Assembly: GCA_965153355.1 (NCBI GenBank) | Contig: OZ231126.1 | Coordinates: forward strand, 80,910,001 to 80,974,000 | DNA: 64,000 bases | Source of the DNA: Flaccisagitta enflata | Lineage: Eukaryota > Chaetognatha > Sagittoidea > Aphragmophora | Direction: 5' to 3' | Part shown: positions 58,198 to 64,000 of the stretch, piece by piece | How positions within the stretch are numbered: position 1 is the stretch's first letter | How the letters are laid out: every line of letters starts with the position of its first letter | Notes under the pieces: generated by a model | Database searches by the model: none | What the model saw: the letters and a program-made list of their open reading frames with translations, nothing else | What the model was told of the DNA's origin: nothing | Translations under genes and position numbers: made by a program

Positions 58198-58718
58198 AGG
58201 TAAATATGTAATCTCTGAAAAATTTCCTATCATTTGAGACCAACCCCGGAGTTCTAGCACAATTTTTTTTATATCTCTTTATTGATAAAAACAAGTCTTC
58301 TAAAAAAAAACAAGAAAAAAAGATTCAGCCCTGAAACTTTGGCATATTTTGTTTGTTTTACTGACCCCAAACTATTCAGTATTAGAATATGAGTTTGGAC
58401 ATGACAAAATGGTCAGTTGTTACCAACATTCACTGAAAATTTGAAGGCTTTTAGGCTAGTAATTTTGGAGCTGCAAAGGTTTATAATTTGCCATTTTGAT
58501 TTAAAGACGGTGTAAGATTGGGGAGAGTCAGTGTCGAAGTTTGGGGCGCTTTATGGGATGTATTAGCCATGTATCCGGCCTTGTTTATTTAGATGTATTC
58601 AGGCAGAAAGGTTAATTGTTTTACAGAAGATACAGAAGATCCTGTTTAATCTTTGAATTTTTCTTGATTTTTATCATTTTTTTTTTTCTTATTCAGAATA
58701 TTCTTAGCATCAATTGAT

Positions 58719-60602
58719 ATGGATGGAATTACTCCACGGGACATTACCGGCATGCCCGCTGACCAAGTGGGCGACCTCGAAACAATAGAGATTGACTTGA
58801 TTAATTTTGAACCGATGAAAAGCGAAGGCAAAGAATTCTTCAATGTGTACCCAAATCAAGTGAAAGATGATCAAACCGTTTGCCAGGATCAGGAGAGCAA
58901 ACCACGATTCAGCCATCTACTCGATCACGACTATCATATTGTTGCCGCAGATGTAAAACTAGTTGACAAGTGTCCATCCAACAAAATCCACTCTAACAAC
59001 AATCAATGTAGTCCTGAAAACTCAGCGCCATCTCTTAAATTATACAAAATTGTCAGGAAAAGAGGAAATTTAAAGTGCCTACAATGTAGCAAGTTTTTTG
59101 AATCGCCATTGAGACTATATGCTCATAAAGTGCGCGTACACAGACAACGATTCGTCTGTTCTTACTGTCGAAAACATTTTACGTGCAAGAGGGAATTGTC
59201 GGCTCATAAACGGATACACAACCGACTGAAAACTTTCGACGTCTCAAAACTTTGGTCCGAGTTTTCCCCTACAACTTGTTCGATAAATTACCCGGAGGTG
59301 CAAAAGAAGAGTACAATTTTTAAAAGCCAAAAAGACACAGCCATCTCAGAGTGTGGTAACGAAAAAGGGACGACCCAAAGGCAGTACGAGTGTTATTTCT
59401 GCCCAGACAATTTCAATCATAGAGATCAAGTTGAGGCCCATGAATTAGCTAATCACAAGACTAATCACATAATTAATCACAAGACTGTTGATACAGCCGG
59501 TGCTCCATGTTTCTCCTGTAATCCATGTGGGAAGAGCTTTGAATATGAGCGATTCTTGTATGATCATCTCAAACGTGAACACAAAGGGACATATTTCGGA
59601 TGCGATTCATGCGAGAAAGTGTTTTTCAGCAGAGCTTCTTTGTACAGCCATATCAAAAACATTCATAATAAAAAGAAATATGACTGTAATTTATGTGAGA
59701 TGTTTTTTGAAAGACCGTATGAATGGACTCAACACCTCAGAATTGTGCATCTTGATAAAAAGTTCAGTTGCAACTTGTGTCCAAAAATCTTTGAGACAAA
59801 AGAATCACTTGAAAAACATGTCAAGAAAAGACATACACACGCTCTGGCTTATTCCTGTAGGCCATGCAAGAAGACTTATAAAACAAAGTCGATGCTGTAC
59901 GAGCATACCACGGCAGTACACAAAGGCATGAAATTTTTCTGCGCCATTTGTAAAGCGAGTTTTAAGAGAAAACTAAATTTTGATATCCACATCGAAAGCG
60001 TACATCAAGGCAAACGCGCCTTGTGCGAATTGTGCGGGAGAACCTTTATGAGGACCTCCCAGAAGACGGAGCATTTCAAAGTCTCGCATCAGGGATTCAC
60101 ATTTGATTGCAAAGTTTGCGGAAAGGGCTTTAGCAATAGGTCGGCGTTATTGCACCATACCCAGGCCAAGCACGAAAGCAAAGTGTATCGTTGCCAAAAA
60201 TGTCAAAAGGATTTTCCGTCTAGAATGTCTTTGCGAGGCCACATGCGCAGTATTCACGGGGGTTTATTCAATTGCGAAGTCTGCGGCATGATGTTCAAAA
60301 CAAAGCCAGAATCCACAATCCATCTCAAACTTCATAAAGACAAGAAATCGGATTTCAACAAAAACAACAAATCCAAAGATTATCACAAAGGATTCTCCTG
60401 TAATTTGTGTTTCAGTAGTTTTCCAACGGAGCACGCTTTGAACGTGCATATTGACAATTCTCATGGCCTCCTCAAGCCAAAACAATACTGCTGCAGATTG
60501 TGTGATATTAACTTTGTATCGCAGGACCAACTTACAGATCATTATCGAAAATGCAACTTTAATATCTCGTTTGAGTCCCGTACGCAAAAATTAGCAAAAT
60601 AA
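58719..60602 (+). CDS. C2H2 zinc-finger protein, 15 fingers
   Basis: A 627-residue single-exon reading frame. The N-terminal ~115 residues are acidic and unassigned (MDGITPRDITGMPADQVGD..). Then come 15 C2H2-type fingers: about 118-141 (LKCLQCSKFF..HKVRVH), 145-167, 231 onward, and so on to a last finger ending ..DHYRKC (CCHC). Finger linkers are non-canonical (no TGEKP), and most have an H-x4-H ending. No KRAB, BTB or ZAD domain is recognisable. It is probably a nuclear DNA- or RNA-binding regulator. The start is the first ATG after an acceptor-like TTTCTTATTCAG (58697), so an upstream 5' UTR exon is possible. A dead paralog is at 42155. Confidence 0.9.
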   Translation: MDGITPRDITGMPADQVGDLETIEIDLINFEPMKSEGKEFFNVYPNQVKDDQTVCQDQESKPRFSHLLDHDYHIVAADVKLVDKCPSNKIHSNNNQCSPENSAPSLKLYKIVRKRGNLKCLQCSKFFESPLRLYAHKVRVHRQRFVCSYCRKHFTCKRELSAHKRIHNRLKTFDVSKLWSEFSPTTCSINYPEVQKKSTIFKSQKDTAISECGNEKGTTQRQYECYFCPDNFNHRDQVEAHELANHKTNHIINHKTVDTAGAPCFSCNPCGKSFEYERFLYDHLKREHKGTYFGCDSCEKVFFSRASLYSHIKNIHNKKKYDCNLCEMFFERPYEWTQHLRIVHLDKKFSCNLCPKIFETKESLEKHVKKRHTHALAYSCRPCKKTYKTKSMLYEHTTAVHKGMKFFCAICKASFKRKLNFDIHIESVHQGKRALCELCGRTFMRTSQKTEHFKVSHQGFTFDCKVCGKGFSNRSALLHHTQAKHESKVYRCQKCQKDFPSRMSLRGHMRSIHGGLFNCEVCGMMFKTKPESTIHLKLHKDKKSDFNKNNKSKDYHKGFSCNLCFSSFPTEHALNVHIDNSHGLLKPKQYCCRLCDINFVSQDQLTDHYRKCNFNISFESRTQKLAK

Positions 60603-60894
60603 GACTTTGAATTAGAGATTAGCATGGGGGTTCATGACAAAAAATGGTCAGAGCCTTTAAGTTTAGGAGATGCACAACGCAATTATCCCTTTGTTTTAAG
60701 TGACACTAATTCCCGGGAGTTTTCTTTATTATTCCCAGGAATTCCCGGGAATTTTTTTGTAATTTCTCAAAATTTCTGGGAATTTATATGAATTTTTCAT
60801 GTGATCTTGTTGATTCCTGGCACATTCCTGCTTACTGCTTTTTGTTTTTTACATGTTCCTGCTTATTCCTACTTGTTTTTGGGAATGAACAGGA

Positions 60895-61640
60895 ACATGT
60901 ATGAAACATGCAGGAATTAGCAGGAACCTACTTAAGATCTGCATAGATTAGCAGGAACATGTATGAAACAAAAGGGAATAAGCAGGAACATGCATAAAAT
61001 ATGCAGGAATTAATGAGAACATGTATAAAACATTCAGGAATTAGCAGGAACATTCACAAGAAATACATGAATCAACAGGAACATGTATGAAACATGTAGA
61101 AATTAGCAGGAACATGCATGAAACAAGCAGAAATGAACAGGAACATGCATGAAACAGTCAGGAATTAGCAGGAACATGCATGAAACAATCAGGAATTAGC
61201 AGGAACATGCATGAAACAAGCAGGAATTAGCAGGAACATGCATGAAACAAGCAGGAATTAGCAGGAACATGCATGAAACATACAGGAATTAGCAGGAACA
61301 TGCATGAAACATCCAGGAATTAGCAGGAACATGCATGAAACAAGCAGGAAAAGCAGGAATATGCATGAAACAAGCAGGAATTAGCAGGAACATGCACGAA
61401 ACAAGCAGAAATTAGCAGGAACATGCATGAAACATACAGGAATTAGCAGGAACATGCATGAAACATCCAGGAATTAGCAGGAACATGCATGAAACAAGCA
61501 GGAATAAGCAGGAATATGCATGAAACAAGCAGGATTTAGCAGGAACATGCATGAAAAAAGCAGGAATTAGCAGGAACATGCATGAAACAAGCAGGAATTT
61601 ACATGAAACAAGCAGGAATTAGCAGGAACATGTATTAGCG
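60895..61640. repeat. 31-bp minisatellite
   Basis: Unit AGGAATTAGCAGGAACATGC followed by ATGAAACAAGC (31 bp), about 22 copies with variants. The left part (60860-60900) runs on the opposite strand (CATGTTCCTGCTTATTCCTA), making a turn. Confidence 0.9.
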
Positions 61641-62455
61641 AGAAAAAGTTTTAACAAGAAAAAGTTTTGGGGAGAAATTTTATCGGGAAAAATTTTAGCG
61701 AAAAAAAAAAATTTTAAATTTTTTGAAAATTTAAAAAAAGAAATTGAAGATAAAATTTTTGAGAGAAAAAATTTTAGTGAGAAAAAATTTTAGTGAGAAA
61801 AATTTTAGCAAGAAAAAATTTTAGCGAGGAAAAATATAGCAAAAAAATTTTTGCAAAAAAAGATCTAGCGAGAAAAATTTTAGTAAGAAAAATTTTAGCG
61901 AGAAAAAATCTTAGCAAGAAAAATTTTTCGCGAAAAAAAATTTTAACAAAAAAAATTTTAGCAAAAAAAATTTTAGCGAAAAAAATTTCAGCAAAAGAGA
62001 AAAATTTTAGAAAATTTTTTGAAAATTATAGCAAAAAAAAATCTAAGAAAGAAAAAAATTTTGAGAGAAAAAATCTTATTAAGAAAAGATTTAAGCATGA
62101 AAAAAATTTTAGCAAGAAAAAATTTTAGCAAAAAAAAATTTTAACAAAAAAAAAAATTTCAGCGAGAAAAAATTTTAGCGAGAAAAAGTTTTGGCAAAAA
62201 AAATTTGTGCAAGGAAAAATTTTTGCGAGATAAATTTTGGCGAAAAGTATTTCAGCAAGAAAATAAAATTCAAGCGGGGAAAAAAAAATTTTTGAAATTT
62301 TTTTGAAAATTTTAGCAAAAAAAATTTAAGAGAAAAAATTTTAGTGAAAAAAAAATTTAGCGAGAAAAAATTTTAGTGAGAAAAAATTTTAACAAGAAAA
62401 AATTTTAGCGAGAAAAAATTTTAGCGAGAAAAAGTTTTGGCGAATAGGATTTTAG
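61641..62455. repeat. GAAAAATTTTAGCGA array
   Basis: About 45 imperfect 13-17-bp units of the form GAAAAAATTTTAGCGA, each with an AAAATTTT self-complementary core. A Lys-rich frame across it (61793-62128) is an artefact. Confidence 0.88.
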
Positions 62456-62559
62456 CTTTTGTACTTTTGTTCTTTCTTTTGTTCATTCTTTCATTTGTTC
62501 TTTCATTTGTTTTGTAAATTTTAGCTTTTGTACTTTTCTTCTTTCATTCACTCGTTCAT

Positions 62560-62601
<42 letters not shown>

Positions 62602-62737
62602 GAGACAGATAGAGGTTAGTCTCTCTCTCTCGTACTATGACGTAATACTTCCTCGCTCAATTTTCATGATAGAAAACGCGCTTAAAAGATAAGCCTTGAC
62701 CGTTTTTGATTGGCCAATTATCAAATGAGTAAATCTC

Positions 62738-63120
62738 GCCTCCCCGCTACAGGAGAGAGATCGCAACCTTCATTGATTAATAGGAAGACAATATAACGTC
62801 CAAAAAACCTCACTTTAAACCATAAAAAGAAAGGGAACCTTTACTTTTAATTCCCGGGAATTCCCGGGAATTCCCGGGAATTGAATGACAAATATCATTC
62901 TCATTCCTGAATCAGGAGTCAGGAATCAGGAATTCAGGAATGACAAGGAATCACTCCCGGGAATTAATATCACTATTATTTGCGTTGTGCCTCCCCGCTA
63001 CAGGAGTGAGATCGCAACCTTCATTGATTAATCGGAAGGCAATATAACGTCCAAAAAACCTCACTTTAAACCATAAAAAGAAAGGGAACCTTTACTTTTA
63101 ATTCCCGGGAATTCCCGGGA
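62738..63120. repeat. ~130-bp direct repeat with CCCGGGAATT tails
   Basis: Positions 62738-62870 (GCCTCCCCGCTACAGGAG..) recur at 62989-63120 (offset 251) with few differences. Both include AATATAACGTCCAAAAAACC and TTTACTTTTAATTCCCGGG. The foldback end falls exactly at the start of the second copy. Confidence 0.85.
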
Positions 63121-63203
63121 AAGTGGTGGTGGTGGTATAAATCTTGTTTTTAGGTCATTTTGCCTTGGAAAAATGACAAATAATCCATAAAATTATAAAA
63201 CTA

Positions 63204-64000
63204 GTGCTCAAGAGCCAACCAGTGGTGCAATCTGCATGTTTCTATCATTTTTCGTTTAGATTTGAGAGCCTTTCAAAGATGAAAGGGTGCAAAGGAAAAA
63301 TTGTAGCTCAATTTCTGTGGCAATTTTGACTTGTTTCACAAATTTCAATATTTCTTGGCTTTGGATGGACCAAACTGCTTAAAATTGGTGATCAAATTGA
63401 AGAGTTTTTCTTGCTCTAGTTGATGGTAAAAAAATTTTTGATCAATATTTCCCCAAATCTTATTTAGAGATTGTAGAAGCAGGTGCAAAAAAGTTGATTT
63501 TTTTTTACAAATAGGGTGTTGGGCGTAGATGGGGGTTGGCTGCCTCTGCCTACCTGTCCACAACAATATTGTGACTTGTCACTTGTTTTAGTATGTTTGT
63601 GTGTGTGGGGGGGGGGGTTGGGGTATCGATGGGGGTTGGTCGCCCCTGCTCACCCATCTGCAACGATACTTTGGCGAAGTGGCCTAATGTTGAAGTGAAA
63701 ATGGCCAAAATTAACAAATATGGTAATTGTACTACACATCCTGATCTTTCAAGTTCTGTCGAATCGAGATGCCAAAACATATTGACATGACATGCCATAT
63801 CACAATGCCAATTTTCTCCGGATTGGCTTATTCAAAGCAGAGAGATATTAGAAAATGTGAAGTATGTCAAAATTACCACTAAAATTCAGAATGCAAAATG
63901 AGCCTCATACCCTTACATCTTTGAAATGCTCTCAAATCTAAACGAAAAATGATAGAAACATTCGGATTGCACCACTGATAAGCTCTTGAGCTCTATTTTT
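63204..64000. mobile_element. Foldback element running to the window edge
   Basis: GCTCAAGAGCCAACCAGTGG (63206) and CCACTGATAAGCTCTTGAGC (63972) are inverted. The next segments, TCTATCATTTTTCGTTTAGA and its mirror at 63937, pair as well. A sub-TIR-like ATGGGGGTTGG..CTGCCTACCTGTCC fragment lies in the centre (63520-63665). The right border may lie beyond 64000. Confidence 0.78.

Larger units (their letters stand above)
54732..58512. mobile_element. CACCGTC MITE, second copy, carrying a Penelope-like element and a sub-TIR element
   Basis: CACCGTCTTTAAATCGAAAT at left and TTTGATTTAAAGACGGTG at right. The arms (54732-54960 and about 58240-58512) match closely and include AACAACTGACCATTTTGTCA and its mirror. 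TA follows the right end (58513-58514). The left TA is displaced by the 200-bp foldback (TA at 54530-54531). Confidence 0.83.
54482..58562. mobile_element. Small palindromic element with 8-bp target duplication, split by later insertions
   Basis: TACATCCCGTGAAGCGCCCC (left) and GGGGCGCTTTATGGGATGTA (right) are inverted for about 48 bp per arm. The flanks TTAGCCGT (54474-54481) and TTAGCCAT (58563-58570) are an 8-bp duplication with one change. Without the inner insertions it would be only about 100 bp long. Confidence 0.72.
54262..58586 (+). mobile_element. Sub-TIR family element hosting the nested Penelope-containing stack
   Basis: It starts AGTTGCATGCTACGCGACT and CCACACCCCGC. A CTGTCTGTCCGTCTG run and CTGCTCCTGCCCAAATGAT, CCTGCCCACCCAC follow. 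GGATTAGCCGT is split from GTATCCGGCCTTGTTT, which is found only at 58571-58586. Everything between is later insertions. Confidence 0.78.
60671..62993. mobile_element. 2.3-kb foldback with GCACAACGCAA ends and GGGAATTCCC repeats
   Basis: Left GATGCACAACGCAATTAT.. and CACTAATTCCCGGGAG mirror right CTCCCGGGAATTAATATCAC.. and TTGCGTTGTGCC. The interior is two arrays described separately. CCCGGGAATT units recur at both ends and at 62850-62880 and 63102-63120. Confidence 0.68.

Noticed and set aside
60895-61640. CRISPR-like array
   Set aside because: Units are directly adjacent with no unique spacers, in a eukaryotic context.
61793-62128. Lys-rich 111-residue frame
   Set aside because: Falls entirely inside the GAAAAATTTTAGCGA array.

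Overview
This is a eukaryotic, almost certainly invertebrate-metazoan, window. It contains intron-split coding sequence with GT/AG junctions, very long microsatellites, a Penelope-like retroelement, C2H2 zinc-finger paralogs and dozens of nested non-autonomous DNA elements. No bacterial genes, rRNA, tRNA or CRISPR array were seen. Two short TTAGG-type tracts (4.04 and 4.74 kb) would fit an arthropod, but the taxon cannot be fixed from sequence alone.

Layout. (1) 1 to about 34.65 kb is the 3' half of a poly(rC)-binding protein (PCBP) gene on the + strand. The exons seen are 8922-9053, 9836-9914, 11844-12136, about 21478-21613 (first half of KH3) and 29850-30882 (long low-complexity C-terminus and stop). 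A nearly repeat-free, AT-rich probable 3' UTR follows, to about 34.65 kb. KH1 and KH2 must lie upstream of the window. The introns are filled with repeats. I could not find the exon for the second half of KH3, yet the two flanking exons are frame-compatible when joined directly. (2) 34.7-42 kb is intergenic and repeat-dominated. (3) 42.15-45.3 kb holds a dead C2H2 zinc-finger paralog, broken by a 248-bp miniature transposon and frameshifts and expanded by a 126-bp coding-periodic tandem repeat. (4) 46-54 kb holds long hairpin elements and a head-to-head pair of array-bearing elements. (5) 54.26-58.59 kb is a matryoshka of at least five nested insertions, with a decayed Penelope-like element (reverse transcriptase plus GIY-YIG) among the innermost. 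(6) 58.72-60.60 kb is an intact 627-residue gene with 15 C2H2 fingers. (7) 60.67-64 kb is minisatellite and foldback sequence.

The most distinctive theme is one interspersed family present in more than 20 copies. It starts with a hairpin such as AGTCGCG-n-CGCGACT. A GTCCGTCGGTCG-type microsatellite follows. The element then carries an inverted copy of its first 9-10 bases and ends in ...GGCCTTGTTT. The start motif differs between subfamilies (AGTCGCGGAC, AGTTGCGGAC, AGTCGCGTGC, AGATGCGTCC, AGGTGCGAC), and the copy near the 3' end changes with it, as if the ends co-evolve. The architecture resembles Helentron-type (rolling-circle) non-autonomous elements; below it is called the 'sub-TIR family'. 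Different copies carry entirely different internal minisatellites.

Other families recognised: hAT-like elements with 8-bp target duplications; TA-flanked hairpin MITEs with CACCCTG or CACCGTC ends; GGGCGTGTTT-ended elements with 3-bp target duplications; a GGGCAGCGGCCCC foldback family with about 20-bp internal repeats; and pogo-like MITEs. One CACCGTC MITE has both its filled and empty target site inside this window.
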